From CALAED01 sp035765195 (GTDB lineage: Bacteria > Actinomycetota > Actinomycetes > Streptosporangiales > Streptosporangiaceae), in the NCBI GenBank assembly GCA_035765195.1, contig DASTYC010000040.1, positions 62,001-126,000 of the forward strand: a stretch of DNA of 64,000 bases, read 5' to 3'. Both the position numbers and the translations under genes were made by a program. Positions 49,683 through 61,245 of the stretch are shown here, piece after piece (the stretch's first letter is position 1; each line of letters opens with the position of its first letter). The notes beneath the pieces are model-generated. The model was not told the DNA's origin. It was given only the letters and a program-made list of their open reading frames with translations, and made no database searches.

Positions 49683-50407
49683 ACGGCGGCGACCGCGACG
49701 ATGCCGAGCCCGTCGGCGGCGACGTGAGCGCGGCCGGGCGGGTGTGGGCGCTGCTGCGGCCGCGCGCCGGCCGCGGCCAGTTGCTCGCGTGCGCGCTGTG
49801 CCTGCTGCTCGGCTTCGCCGTCGCGGCGCAGGTCACGTCCAACCGGGCGGACACCACGTTCGGCTCCGCGCGGCAGGACGAGCTCGTCGGGATCTTGTCG
49901 GATGTGACCGAACGGTCCGACCGGCTGCGCGCCGACATCCGCGAGCTCGAGGACACCAAGGCACGGCTCGAACGCGACGGGCGGGGCGCCGCCGCGCTCG
50001 AGGAGGCACGCCGCCGCGCCACCGCCTATGGCATCCTCGCCGGCACGCTGCCCGCCACCGGACCCGGCATCGAGCTGCTCATCGACGATCCCGGCGGCCG
50101 GGTGCGGGCGAGCGTGCTGCTGGACACGGTGCAGGAACTGCGCGACGCCGGGGCCGAGGTCATCCAGGTCAACGACGTGCGGGCCGGCGTCGACAGCTAC
50201 TTCCTCGACGCGCCGGGGCGGCGCGGCATCGACATGGACGGCACGCGCCTGACGCCGCCGTACCTGCTGCTCGTGATCGGCGATCCGCACACGCTCGCGA
50301 CCGCGCTGAACATCCCCGGCGGCGTGCTGAAGACCCTGCGGAACGCCGGAGCCAACGGTTTGATCACTCAACGAGAGAAGGTGGCCGTCCGCGCGGTACG
50401 GTCGTAA
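49679..50407 (+). CDS. DUF881 family protein, second copy
   Basis: A 242-residue paralog of the first DUF881 protein. It has one N-terminal helix (LLACALCLLLGFAVAAQV), a coiled coil (about 70-110), and the extracellular fold GPGIELLIDDPGG, VLLDTVQELRDAGAEVIQVND and ALNIPGGVLKTLRNAGA. The last segment is the most conserved part of the family. The start ATG overlaps the sbp stop. In M. tuberculosis the next gene is gcvH (Rv1826); here the next 246 bases hold no gcvH and only a promoter-like sequence. Confidence 0.87.
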   Translation: MNGGDRDDAEPVGGDVSAAGRVWALLRPRAGRGQLLACALCLLLGFAVAAQVTSNRADTTFGSARQDELVGILSDVTERSDRLRADIRELEDTKARLERDGRGAAALEEARRRATAYGILAGTLPATGPGIELLIDDPGGRVRASVLLDTVQELRDAGAEVIQVNDVRAGVDSYFLDAPGRRGIDMDGTRLTPPYLLLVIGDPHTLATALNIPGGVLKTLRNAGANGLITQREKVAVRAVRS

Positions 50408-50566
50408 CAGACGGGGCCCTGCCTACGGGATGGCGCCGGGAGCGATCGGGCGACGCGCGCGTCGTCCGGGCGGTGGGCGGAAGCGGCCGCGACGTGCCCG
50501 CGCGGCGGCGTAGACCTGCGATCACGTACGAAGGTAGCTTGTGGAGCAGGTAGTGCGTCGTTGCCA

Positions 50567-50595
50567 TTGACCCGCGGACTTGACCCGCATAAGTT
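50567..50595 (+). promoter_or_regulatory. Promoter candidate upstream of the FHA gene
   Basis: TTGACC (50567-50572), 17 bases, TAAGTT (50590-50595) fit a housekeeping promoter; the FHA ATG follows at 50654. A second TTGACCCGC copy starts at 50580, giving a 13-base-spaced direct repeat (TTGACCCGC at 50567 and 50580) that could also be a regulator site. Confidence 0.6.
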
Positions 50596-50653
50596 GCCAA
50601 AACCGTCGTCGTGGTGGGGCGGGGGAGGACCAGGTAGGAGGCCGAGCCGATCG

Positions 50654-51226
50654 ATGCCGAGCGTCTACTGCACGCAGTGCGGTCACGCCAACCCGGATGA
50701 TGCCCGCTTCTGCTCGAACTGTGGCAGGCCGCTGACGCGGAACGTGCCGCCGGCTCCCGGCGAGACGCCCGGAGAGTCCACATCGACGATCGCGCTCGGC
50801 GGGATCGAGGCGCTGGGCGAGCCGGAACAGGTCGAGGAGGTCTCCGCCGATCAGGTGGCGGTCGAGGCACTTCCGCCGGGCACGGCGCTGCTCGTGGTCA
50901 AACGGGGGCCCAACGCGGGAAGCAGGTTCCTGCTCGACAGCGAACGCACCTCGGCGGGCCGGCATCCCGAAAGCGACATCTTCCTCGACGACGTGACCGT
51001 CTCCCGCAGGCACGCCGAGTTCTACCGACAGGGCACCACCTTCTCCGTGCGCGACGTGGGCAGCCTCAACGGCACCTACGTCAACCGCGAGCGGATCGAC
51101 GAGGCGGGCCTGTCGGGCGGCGACGAGGTGCAGATCGGCAAGTTCCGGCTGGTGTTCCTCACCAACCCGCAGCACCAGCACGCCGCAGAAGGACGGGGCG
51201 AGGGCCGCCCGACAGGCGGCCTATGA
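50654..51226 (+). CDS. FHA domain protein with zinc ribbon (GarA/OdhI-like position)
   Basis: A 190-residue protein with an N-terminal zinc ribbon (CTQCG and CSNCGRPL, two CxxC pairs, about 6-26) and a flexible acidic linker. A forkhead-associated domain lies at about 95-175 with GRHPESDIFL, VSRRHAEF and SLNGTYVN. In M. tuberculosis the syntenic GarA binds and restrains 2-oxoglutarate dehydrogenase until its N-terminal ETTS motif is phosphorylated. Here no ETTS is seen; a GESTSTIAL stretch lies at about 40-49. The start ATG was chosen because the zinc ribbon begins right after it. Confidence 0.85.
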   Translation: MPSVYCTQCGHANPDDARFCSNCGRPLTRNVPPAPGETPGESTSTIALGGIEALGEPEQVEEVSADQVAVEALPPGTALLVVKRGPNAGSRFLLDSERTSAGRHPESDIFLDDVTVSRRHAEFYRQGTTFSVRDVGSLNGTYVNRERIDEAGLSGGDEVQIGKFRLVFLTNPQHQHAAEGRGEGRPTGGL

Positions 51227-51257
51227 GTGGGGCTCGCGGCCGGGCGGGAGGCGTGAG

Positions 51258-52034
51258 ATGAGCGCGCAGGCCGCCCGGGCGTACATGACGATCGGGGAAG
51301 TGCTCGGGCTGCTTCGCGGCGATTTCCCCGACGTCACGATTTCCAAGATCAGGTTCTTGGAGTCGGAGGGGCTGATCGAGCCGGCGCGCACGCCGTCGGG
51401 ATACCGCAAGTTCACGCATGCCGACGTCGAGCGGCTGCGTTTCATTCTCGCCGCACAGCGCGACCACTATCTGCCACTGCGCGTCATCAGGGAACGGCTG
51501 GCGACCCGCGACCGCGCCGCCGATCCGCCCCCCTCGGCATCGCCCTCCTCGGCGTCGCCGGCGTCCGGTACCGGCCGCCCTCGCACGCTGGTCGCGGCCG
51601 ACGACGGCGGCGGCGGCGCGGGCTTTTCGCTGTCGGCTGAGCCCATTGCGCCCACAGCGGAGCGGCAGGTCGCACTCACCCGCGGACAGCTCATCGACGG
51701 GGCCGGCATCGACGAGCCGTTGCTGTCGCAACTGGAGGAGTTCGGCTTGATCCGCCGCTCCGGCGGACATTATGACGGCGAGGCGCTCGCCATCGCGAAG
51801 GCGGCCGGTGCGCTCGGCGCGTTCGGGTTCGAGGCCCGTCACCTGCGGACGGTCAAGGCCGCGGCCGAGCGCGAGGTCGGCCTCATCGAACAGATGATCA
51901 CTCCGCTGTTGCGCCGGCGCTCGCCCGGCGCCCACGGCCGGGCCGAAGATACCGCTCGTGAGATCGCGGCGCTGACCCTGCGGCTGCATACTGTCCTGGT
52001 CTCCGCGGGACTCAGAGACACGCTGAACGGGTGA
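51258..52034 (+). CDS. ftsR: MerR family transcriptional regulator FtsR
   Basis: A 258-residue regulator. The DNA-binding domain is at the N-terminus: MTIGEVLGLLRGDFPDVTISKIRFLE plus GLIEPARTPSGYRKFTHADVERL. A Pro/Ser/Ala/Gly-rich linker (about 90-130) precedes a C-terminal helical domain (LTRGQLIDGAGIDEPLLSQLEEFGLI). It stands directly after the FHA gene, as FtsR (Cg1631) follows odhI in Corynebacterium glutamicum, where it activates ftsZ, and as Rv1828 follows garA. GGGAGG precedes the ATG. Control of division genes is the likely role here. Confidence 0.87.
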   Translation: MSAQAARAYMTIGEVLGLLRGDFPDVTISKIRFLESEGLIEPARTPSGYRKFTHADVERLRFILAAQRDHYLPLRVIRERLATRDRAADPPPSASPSSASPASGTGRPRTLVAADDGGGGAGFSLSAEPIAPTAERQVALTRGQLIDGAGIDEPLLSQLEEFGLIRRSGGHYDGEALAIAKAAGALGAFGFEARHLRTVKAAAEREVGLIEQMITPLLRRRSPGAHGRAEDTAREIAALTLRLHTVLVSAGLRDTLNG

Positions 52035-52155
52035 TCACGAAGTCGATGCCGGCACGCGTCCAGCACCCTCGGGGTGTACGTTGGGCATCAAGGCTTCGGT
52101 CAGCAGCCTTGGGCAGCGATCAAGCAAGTAGCGATCAAGCCAGCAGGGAGCCGTA

Positions 52156-52626
52156 GTGAAGCAGATGGAGGTCGTCGGCGTCCGGGTCGAGATGCCCTCC
52201 AACCAGCCGATCGTGTTGCTGAAGGAGACGGGCGGCGACCGGTACCTGCCGATCTGGATCGGTGCCGTCGAGGCGACCGCCATCGCCTTCGCCCAGCAGG
52301 GCGTGCTGCCCGCGCGGCCGCTCACCCACGACCTGTTCCGCGACGTGCTCGAGGCGCTCGACGTACGGCTCAACACCGTGAACATCACCGCGCTGCGCGA
52401 AGGCATCTTCTTCGCCGACCTGATCTTCTCCAACGGGGTCGAGGTGAGCGCCCGGCCGTCCGACTCGATCGCGCTCGCGCTGCGGACCGGGGCCACCATC
52501 TTCGCCAGCGAGGACGTCCTGGACGAGGCGGGCGTGGCCATTCCCGACGAGCAGGAGGACGAGGTCGAGAAATTCCGGGAATTCCTCGACACCATCAGCC
52601 CCGACGACTTTGGTCGGGCGGGTTGA
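52156..52626 (+). CDS. DUF151 (bifunctional nuclease family) protein
   Basis: A 156-residue protein with the DUF151 features VKQMEVVGVRVEMPSNQPIVLLKE, YLPIWIGAVEATAIAFAQQG and RPSDSIALALRTGATIFA, matching Rv1829. Family members have been described as DNase/RNase enzymes, and the conserved PSDSIALALR helix is central to the fold. GTG is the start, after GGGAG. Between this gene and ftsR (52035-52155) a direct repeat GCGATCAAGC (52116-52125 and 52131-52140) may be regulatory. Its role in this cluster is unknown. Confidence 0.88.
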   Translation: MKQMEVVGVRVEMPSNQPIVLLKETGGDRYLPIWIGAVEATAIAFAQQGVLPARPLTHDLFRDVLEALDVRLNTVNITALREGIFFADLIFSNGVEVSARPSDSIALALRTGATIFASEDVLDEAGVAIPDEQEDEVEKFREFLDTISPDDFGRAG

Positions 52627-52837
52627 TCGGCTGGTGATTGAAGCCAGTTCGAGGCAGTTCGGCAGTCGGGGAACGGGGTAGGACTTCGTCAAGTGCCGGG
52701 GGCTCGTACCTGCCCGCGCCCGGCCGCGGCGATCCCGTCGGCGGCGAGCGGGGGACTTGTGACGAAGTCCATGGAGTGGGGGTGTTTGCCCATGTGGCGC
52801 CGGTTCATCCGGGCATGCGACGCGCCGACCGCGAACG

Positions 52838-52866
52838 TTGACCCCGCCCTGACCGACACCTACCGT
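52838..52866 (+). promoter_or_regulatory. Promoter candidate for the second MerR gene
   Basis: TTGACC (52838-52843), 17 bases, TACCGT (52861-52866). This lies in a 319-base stretch (52627-52945) without a supported gene; short open frames there have low-complexity translations. The start codon is at 52946. Confidence 0.6.
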
Positions 52867-52890
52867 GCTGCTTGAACGCCCGTGACGAAT

Positions 52891-52912
52891 TCCGTCAAAC
52901 CTCCTTGACGGA
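52891..52912. promoter_or_regulatory. 8-bp-arm dyad ahead of the second MerR gene
   Basis: TCCGTCAA (52891-52898) and TTGACGGA (52905-52912) with a 6-base centre lie about 20-40 bases after the likely transcription start and 34 before the GTG. Autoregulation by the MerR protein is possible. Confidence 0.52.
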
Positions 52913-52945
52913 GCGTCCCGGGATGAAACGGAGCCGGAGGTCCGC

Positions 52946-53581
<636 letters not shown>

Positions 53582-53588
53582 ACCGCGG

Positions 53589-56135
53589 CTAGATCGCCTC
53601 CTTGCGCTGCAGATACGCGAACGCCGCCCAGCCGGGCAGCACCGGCAGCCAGAAGGTGAGCATCCGGAACAACAGCACCGCCGAGGTCGCGGTGCCGGCC
53701 GGGAGCCCCCCGACGGTCAGTCCCAGGGTCAGCGCGCCCTCGACCGCGCCTAGGCCGCCGGGCGTGGGCGCCGCGGAGCCGAGCGCGTTCCCGGTGAGGA
53801 AGATGATCACGACCGTGGTCCAGCCGATGGAGCCGCCGAAGGCCCGGATCGAGGCCTCCAGGCAGACGACGAAGGACGCGGTCAGCAGCAGCGTGCCGCC
53901 GAGGCCGGTGAGCAGCTTGCGTGGCGTTTGGAGGACGTCGAGCAGCCGGGGGACGACCCCGGAGAAAAGGCTCCGCAGCCGGCGGACGACCAGCCGGCGG
54001 GCGGGCGGCACGGTGGTCACGGCGGCGGCGGCCACCGCGAGCGCCAGCAAGACGACCACGACCGTACGCGAGGGCGTGAGCGACTCGGCCTGGCCGTAGC
54101 CGGTGCCGAAGCCGAACAGGATCAGCAGCATGACGTGCGTGATCAGGCCGGTGAGCTGGGAGGCCCCGACGCTGGCGACGGCCTGGCCCGGCCGGACCCC
54201 CTCCCGTTGCAGGTAACGCGTGTTGACCGCCACCACGGTCACCGCGGCCGGCGCTGCCAGCTTGATGAACGACCCGGCGAGCTGGACGAGCACGGTTTTG
54301 ATCATGGGGAGCCGCTCCGGCACGAACCCGATGATCATCATCGCGGCGGCGAGGTAGGTCGTGCCGGCGGCCACCAGCCCGATGCCCGCCCACCACCAGT
54401 CCGCCTCGCGGATCAGCAGCCGCAGGTCGGCGTTGCTGAGCTGGGAGAGCAGGATGTACCCCGCCGCGGTGCCGGCGACGATGCTGACCACGGTGCGCGG
54501 GCGGAACCGTTCCAGCCGGACCGGCTCGGCCTCGATCTCCGGGCGCAGCCGCAGGATCTGGTCCCGGATGCGGGGGAGCAGGTCGCGCTCACGGCGAAGC
54601 GCGGCCCGGGTCCCGCGCGACAGCGCCACCTTCTGCAGCAGCGGCACGGCGGCGGCGAGCTGATCGGCGCCGAGCACGTCCGCCGCGGTCGCGACCGAGC
54701 GCTCCGGGCCGACCCGCAGGGCCAGCGTGGTGAGCAGCTGCGCGAGGTCCAGGCGGCGCACCAGGTCGCTGGCGGCGATCTCCCCGCTGCGCAGGTCGAC
54801 GAGATAGGGCCGCCCGTCCTGGCCGACCAGGATGCTGCCCGCCTCCAGATGCCGGTGCGCCAGCCGATGGGCGTCCAGCTGCCTGAGCTGGCGCCAGATC
54901 GCGGTGAGCAGCTCGTCGGTGATCTGCTTGCGGGGCAGTTCGCCCAGCGGCACCCCCGGCACGTCCTCGAAGGCGAGCAACGCGGCGTCGGTCCCCACCT
55001 CCGAGGTCGCGATCAGCCGCGGCGTGCCGACCCCGGCCGCGGTGACCGCGTACGACATCAGCGACTCCTGCTCCAGCGAGCGGCGCAGCGACCGCACGGG
55101 CCGGCGCGGGCCGCTGCGCAGCCGCACCCGTCGCCACATGCGGTAGAAGACCCCGGAGGTCTGCTGGTCGCGGTCCAGCACGGTGACGCTGAGCCGGGCG
55201 GCACCGTCCCGCGGGCCGCCGCCGGCGAGCTCGACGGTGTAGCGGCGGCTCTCCTCCGGGCCGTCGGGCACCCTGGCCGCCCCGCACGGCTCCATCCCGA
55301 GCCGGCGCAGCACGGCGATCACGGCCGTGCCGGCCGGGCGCGGGTTGGGGGTGCCGACCACGTACAGCGTGCCGTAGCCGATGGCCCGCCCGATGAAATA
55401 GGTGACGGCGAGCGCCAGCGGCGAGGCGTAACCGGCGGCCAGCGCGGCCAGCGCCGCGAGGGCGATCACCGTCCAGGTCACGGCCTGCCAGCGGGGCCGG
55501 CCGCCGAGCCGCACGGCCGTCACGTACGCGATCACCGGCGTGAGGTCGGTGTGCAGCGGATCGGGCACAGCGCCGCCCGACCTGCGGGTCCAGGCGAGGT
55601 ATTCGACCAGCCCGCTCGGCCCGGACGCCACCCAGGAGTCGAGCGCCAGCGTGACGCCGAGCGCGATCACCGCGGCGAGGAGGCCGACGGCGACGCGCAG
55701 GCCGTCGCGCCGGATCAGCCGCTCGATCGCGAACGCCACGGGCACGGCCAGCAGCCCGAACGTCGACACCAGGTTCGCCAGCGCGAGCAGAAAATGGGGC
55801 GTCTGCGCGGTGCCATGGGTGATGTCGGACTGGATCCCGGTCGTGGTCTGCCGGGCGATGCTCGGCAGCAGCAGCACGAGGCCGAGCGCCGCCAGCGAGG
55901 CCGACAGCCGGATCGCGTCGCCGCGGCGGCGGATGCGGCGCGGCAGGGACGGCTCGTCGACCGGCACGACCGCACCGCCGGCCTCGCCGCCCGGGTCGGC
56001 GCGGCCGGCCTGGCCGGCGTTCCGCCGGCCGAGAGTCTCGGGCCGGTTGCCGGCATGCTCGCCGGACCGCCCGTCGGCGTTTTTGTCGATCTTCTTGTCG
56101 GCCTTGGCCGCCTTCCCCGTCCGCGTCGCCCGCAC
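53589..56135 (-). CDS. Membrane protein: pseudokinase-like domain fused to an LPG-synthase-type flippase region
   Basis: An 848-residue fusion. A basic cytoplasmic N-terminus (1-72) is followed by about seven helices (75-255). A soluble middle region (about 265-540) resembles a small kinase: HRHLEAGSILV (427-437) stands at the catalytic loop and YLVDLRSGEI at the metal loop. The expected catalytic Asp is His429 and the loop Asn is Ser434, so it is likely inactive. The C-terminal 300 residues are an UPF0104/MprF-like membrane region with APTPGGLGAVEGALTLGL (789-806). It probably moves or modifies a lipid. It converges on the MerR gene. Confidence 0.82.
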   Translation of the reverse strand: MRATRTGKAAKADKKIDKNADGRSGEHAGNRPETLGRRNAGQAGRADPGGEAGGAVVPVDEPSLPRRIRRRGDAIRLSASLAALGLVLLLPSIARQTTTGIQSDITHGTAQTPHFLLALANLVSTFGLLAVPVAFAIERLIRRDGLRVAVGLLAAVIALGVTLALDSWVASGPSGLVEYLAWTRRSGGAVPDPLHTDLTPVIAYVTAVRLGGRPRWQAVTWTVIALAALAALAAGYASPLALAVTYFIGRAIGYGTLYVVGTPNPRPAGTAVIAVLRRLGMEPCGAARVPDGPEESRRYTVELAGGGPRDGAARLSVTVLDRDQQTSGVFYRMWRRVRLRSGPRRPVRSLRRSLEQESLMSYAVTAAGVGTPRLIATSEVGTDAALLAFEDVPGVPLGELPRKQITDELLTAIWRQLRQLDAHRLAHRHLEAGSILVGQDGRPYLVDLRSGEIAASDLVRRLDLAQLLTTLALRVGPERSVATAADVLGADQLAAAVPLLQKVALSRGTRAALRRERDLLPRIRDQILRLRPEIEAEPVRLERFRPRTVVSIVAGTAAGYILLSQLSNADLRLLIREADWWWAGIGLVAAGTTYLAAAMMIIGFVPERLPMIKTVLVQLAGSFIKLAAPAAVTVVAVNTRYLQREGVRPGQAVASVGASQLTGLITHVMLLILFGFGTGYGQAESLTPSRTVVVVLLALAVAAAAVTTVPPARRLVVRRLRSLFSGVVPRLLDVLQTPRKLLTGLGGTLLLTASFVVCLEASIRAFGGSIGWTTVVIIFLTGNALGSAAPTPGGLGAVEGALTLGLTVGGLPAGTATSAVLLFRMLTFWLPVLPGWAAFAYLQRKEAI

Positions 56136-56264
56136 CTCCCCCGATGATGACGCACGATCATGGGACAGCCCACATCAAACTAGGGGACAACCTTCCCATT
56201 TCGCGCTATTTCCGCACTAGCCGTCTCGGTGCCATCGCGGTCCAAAGCGGCGGGCGCGGCGGGC

Positions 56265-56293
56265 GTGGCAGGCCGGGGCGGCTCCGGTACAGT
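56265..56293 (+). promoter_or_regulatory. Promoter candidate for the glycine riboswitch transcript
   Basis: GTGGCA (56265-56270), 17 bases, TACAGT (56288-56293). The riboswitch begins about 30 bases later, consistent with transcription starting near 56300. Each box matches four of six consensus bases. Confidence 0.5.
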
Positions 56294-56322
56294 GGAGAAG
56301 ATCGTAGACATGCCGTCGACCC

Positions 56323-56520
56323 AGTGCGGGAGAGTCTCCACGCAGCCGGCGTGGGGCGCCGAAGGGGCAACTCCTCCCCGGAACCTCTCAGGCAAAAGGA
56401 CCGCACAGGCGAGGCGCCTCTGGAAAGCAGGGCCGCGTTCCGGCGCGGTCCTCGCCGACGGTGAAAACGGCGGGTGACCCACCCGCGGTGAAACTCTCAG
56501 GCGCAGACGACAGAGGGGGA
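56323..56520 (+). ncRNA. Tandem glycine riboswitch upstream of gcvP
   Basis: Two glycine aptamers follow each other. The first (about 56323-56406) closes with GTGCGGG and CCGCAC ends and has the conserved GAACCTCTCAGGCAAAAGGACC segment shortened here to its core ACCTCTCAGGCAAAAGGAC. The second (about 56407-56520) has GGAAAGCAG, then GGTGAAACTCTCAGGCGCAGACGACAG in core form CTCTCAGGCGCAGACGAC. Both show the CTCTCAGG core and the A-rich inner strand. When glycine is plentiful such elements turn on glycine cleavage. No clear terminator follows, so control may act on translation or on an overlapping structure near the ribosome site. Confidence 0.93.
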
Positions 56521-56592
56521 GACCGGTCATCGGGCGCGGTGCGCCCGCCCGGTGCCCACCTGAGCAACCATCGGCCCAGGAGGCTCCCCACC

Positions 56593-59454
<2,862 letters not shown>

Positions 59455-59472
59455 GCGTTCGCCTCCGCCCGG

Positions 59473-59895
59473 TCAGGCGGCGATGTCGCGCTCGGCGATG
59501 ACCTTGGTGATGCGGACCCGGACGAGGAGCTCGCCCGGCACGGCGTTGCGGGCGCCGTACTCCTCGGCCCGGTCCGCGCCCATGTAGCGGCCGCCGAGGA
59601 TCGTGGCCCATTTCTTCAGCTCGGCGAGGTCCTCCGACAGCCTCGCCTCGCCGTGGACGATGACGAAGGAATAGGGCGGCTCCTGATCGTCGACGCAGAT
59701 CGCCAGGCGCGGATCGCGGCGCAGCGCCGCCGCCTTGACGCTGGCCGAGCCGGTGGTGAACACCACGTCGTCGCCGTCGAGCACGAACCAGATGGGCGTG
59801 ACGTGGGCGGCGCCGTCGGCCCGGACGACGGCCGCCTTCCCGGTCCGGGTCCCGGCGGAGACGAACTCGCGCCATTGCGTCTCGGTCATCTTCAT
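59473..59895 (-). CDS. PPOX-class (split-barrel flavin or F420) protein
   Basis: A 140-residue split-barrel protein with RTGKAAVVRADGAAHVTPIWF, ASVKAAALRRDPRLAICVDD and FVIVHGEARLSED, the usual pattern of F420- or FMN-dependent pyridoxamine oxidase-like enzymes. The start was taken as the ATG at 59893-59895 because GGAGGG lies nine bases upstream; a GTG at 59904 is also possible. It converges on gcvP. In actinobacteria this size class often reduces quinones, biliverdin or nitro compounds with F420H2. The substrate is unknown. Confidence 0.83.
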   Translation of the reverse strand: MKMTETQWREFVSAGTRTGKAAVVRADGAAHVTPIWFVLDGDDVVFTTGSASVKAAALRRDPRLAICVDDQEPPYSFVIVHGEARLSEDLAELKKWATILGGRYMGADRAEEYGARNAVPGELLVRVRITKVIAERDIAA

Positions 59896-59970
59896 CGGCC
59901 TCACCCTCCTCGCCCGACAGCGATCATCGCATGATCACGAGGGGGGGTGCGCACCCGATACGGTGCGGGG

Positions 59971-60564
59971 GTGGAGCTCTCGACGGTGGCGGGGATCGCG
60001 CGGATCACCGTGGACGACGTGCCCGATCCGCGGTTTCTGCTGGTCCTGACGCACAGCTCCAACGGAGGTGTGGCGGCGCCCGACCTGCTGGCCGTACGGG
60101 ACGCGGCGCTGGATCTCGGCGGCGCGGTGGCCAGGGTGCTCCAGCCGTTCCGGGTCGCCGGGCGGCGGGCGCCCGGCCCGGCCGCGACCCAGGACGCCGC
60201 GTGGCTCGAGGTGATCGCCGCGCTGCGGCGCCGCTACGGCGACGTGCCGCTGATCCAAGGCGGCCGCAGCAACGGCGCGCGGGTCGCCTGCCGCACCGCG
60301 CGGGCGGCCGGCGCGCGCGCCGTGATCGCGCTCGCCTTTCCGCTGCGCCCGCCGCGCCGGCCGGACCGGACCCGGGCGCCGGAACTACGCGGCGCCGGCG
60401 TGCCGGTCCTCGTGGTCAACGGGCGGCGAGACCCGTTCGGCGTGCCGGACGCCGCCGACGCGACGTGCGTCCACGTGCTGGAGCGGGAAGGGCATGACCT
60501 GTCACGGTTCCCCGCCGCCATCGGCGAGGTGGCCGCCGAATGGCTGCGGCGCCAGATCACGTGA
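59971..60564 (+). CDS. Alpha/beta hydrolase, KANL3/Tex30-like
   Basis: A 197-residue hydrolase-fold protein. TVDDVPDPRFLLVLTHSSNGGV near the N-terminus is the first strand with the oxyanion loop, GGRSNGARVACRTA (about 101-114) carries the nucleophile Ser in GRSNG, PVLVVNGRRDPFG gives the Asp region, and EREGHDLSRF the His. The GTG at 59971 follows GGTGCGGGG and starts just before the fold; the frame extends to 59947. It belongs to a group of small dienelactone-hydrolase-like proteins whose substrates are undefined. Confidence 0.82.
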   Translation: MELSTVAGIARITVDDVPDPRFLLVLTHSSNGGVAAPDLLAVRDAALDLGGAVARVLQPFRVAGRRAPGPAATQDAAWLEVIAALRRRYGDVPLIQGGRSNGARVACRTARAAGARAVIALAFPLRPPRRPDRTRAPELRGAGVPVLVVNGRRDPFGVPDAADATCVHVLEREGHDLSRFPAAIGEVAAEWLRRQIT

Positions 60565-60679
60565 GCGTCGGTCGCGAATCGTTCGCGCCGGGCGGCGCGG
60601 GCCGGATCGGCCAGGCCCTGACCCCCGTGGAGATCCCCCCAACGAACTAGCCCCTACACCGGGGCCGGCACCGCGGCGG

Positions 60680-60883
60680 CTACGCGGCGGTGTGCGCCGG
60701 CAGGTCCGTGGGGCGATGCGGTGCGATGATTCCCCCGTTGGGAAGCAGCTCGCCGGTGTCCTCGAAGAGTACGACGCCGTTGCACAGCAGGCTCCACCCC
60801 TGCTCGGGGTGGCATGCGATCGTGCGGGCGGCGTCGCGGTCGGCCGCGTCAGGCGGCGGACAAGGCGGCTGGTGCGGGCACAT
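60680..60883 (-). CDS. DUF5999 family protein
   Basis: A 67-residue protein that starts MCPHQPPCP and contains CHPEQGWSLLCNGVVLFEDTGE followed by LLPNGGIIAPHRP, which I recognise as DUF5999, a small conserved actinobacterial protein. Three Cys and two His in the first half could bind a metal. The ATG at 60881-60883 has GGAGG ten bases upstream; a longer frame to 60928 is less likely. It is divergent from lutA. The 60884-61245 gap between them contains the CRP-like site and no other gene. Confidence 0.85.
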   Translation of the reverse strand: MCPHQPPCPPPDAADRDAARTIACHPEQGWSLLCNGVVLFEDTGELLPNGGIIAPHRPTDLPAHTAA

Positions 60884-61018
60884 TCTCGTGCCTCCGGTCT
60901 CAACTGCGCTGGATGTGTGCTGTGTCACTTCGGACGCCTCTCAGTGTGCTGAGGTTCGTCGCTCAGCGACATAGCCCGTTGGGACGGTTGTGGGTGTGAC
61001 ACCTTCGTACCCCTGGAC

Positions 61019-61034
61019 TGTGACCCCGTTCACT
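61019..61034. promoter_or_regulatory. CRP/GlxR-like site upstream of lutABC
   Basis: TGTGA-CCCCGT-TCACT (61019-61034) matches the TGTGA-N6-TCACA consensus at nine of ten bases. It lies 212 bases before the lutA ATG and about 136 bases from the DUF5999 start. Another nearby dyad, TGTCATAACGGACA (61064-61077), is weaker. Catabolite control of lactate oxidation would be sensible. Confidence 0.52.
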
Positions 61035-61245
61035 TCTGTTGTATCGCTCCAAGGTTCCCGCGCGTGTCATAACGGACAGAGAACGACACGCCGACCAAGT
61101 GACAACGGACCCGCATGCTCGCGTATGCCCCGACATCGGGGTTCTCGCGGCGGCCCGCGTTGATGTTCATGATCTGACGTTGTTTCAGGTGGTTCTCCGG
61201 CATCGCCCCCCTAGGATGTGGCAGGGGTCCCGAGGGGAGGGAACC

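Noticed and set aside
52638..52875. Short open frames in the gap before the second MerR gene
   Set aside because: Translations of about 60 residues have no recognisable pattern and poor ribosome sites; the promoter and dyad explain the region better.
53928..56147. 739-residue plus-strand open frame over the membrane pseudokinase gene
   Set aside because: His/Arg/Gly/Asp-rich composition and no domain; the opposite strand encodes clear membrane helices and the PTPGGLGAVE motif.
61039..61245. N-terminal extension of lutA to 61039
   Set aside because: The extra 69 residues are not family-like, and a strong GGGGAGGG site precedes the ATG at 61246.
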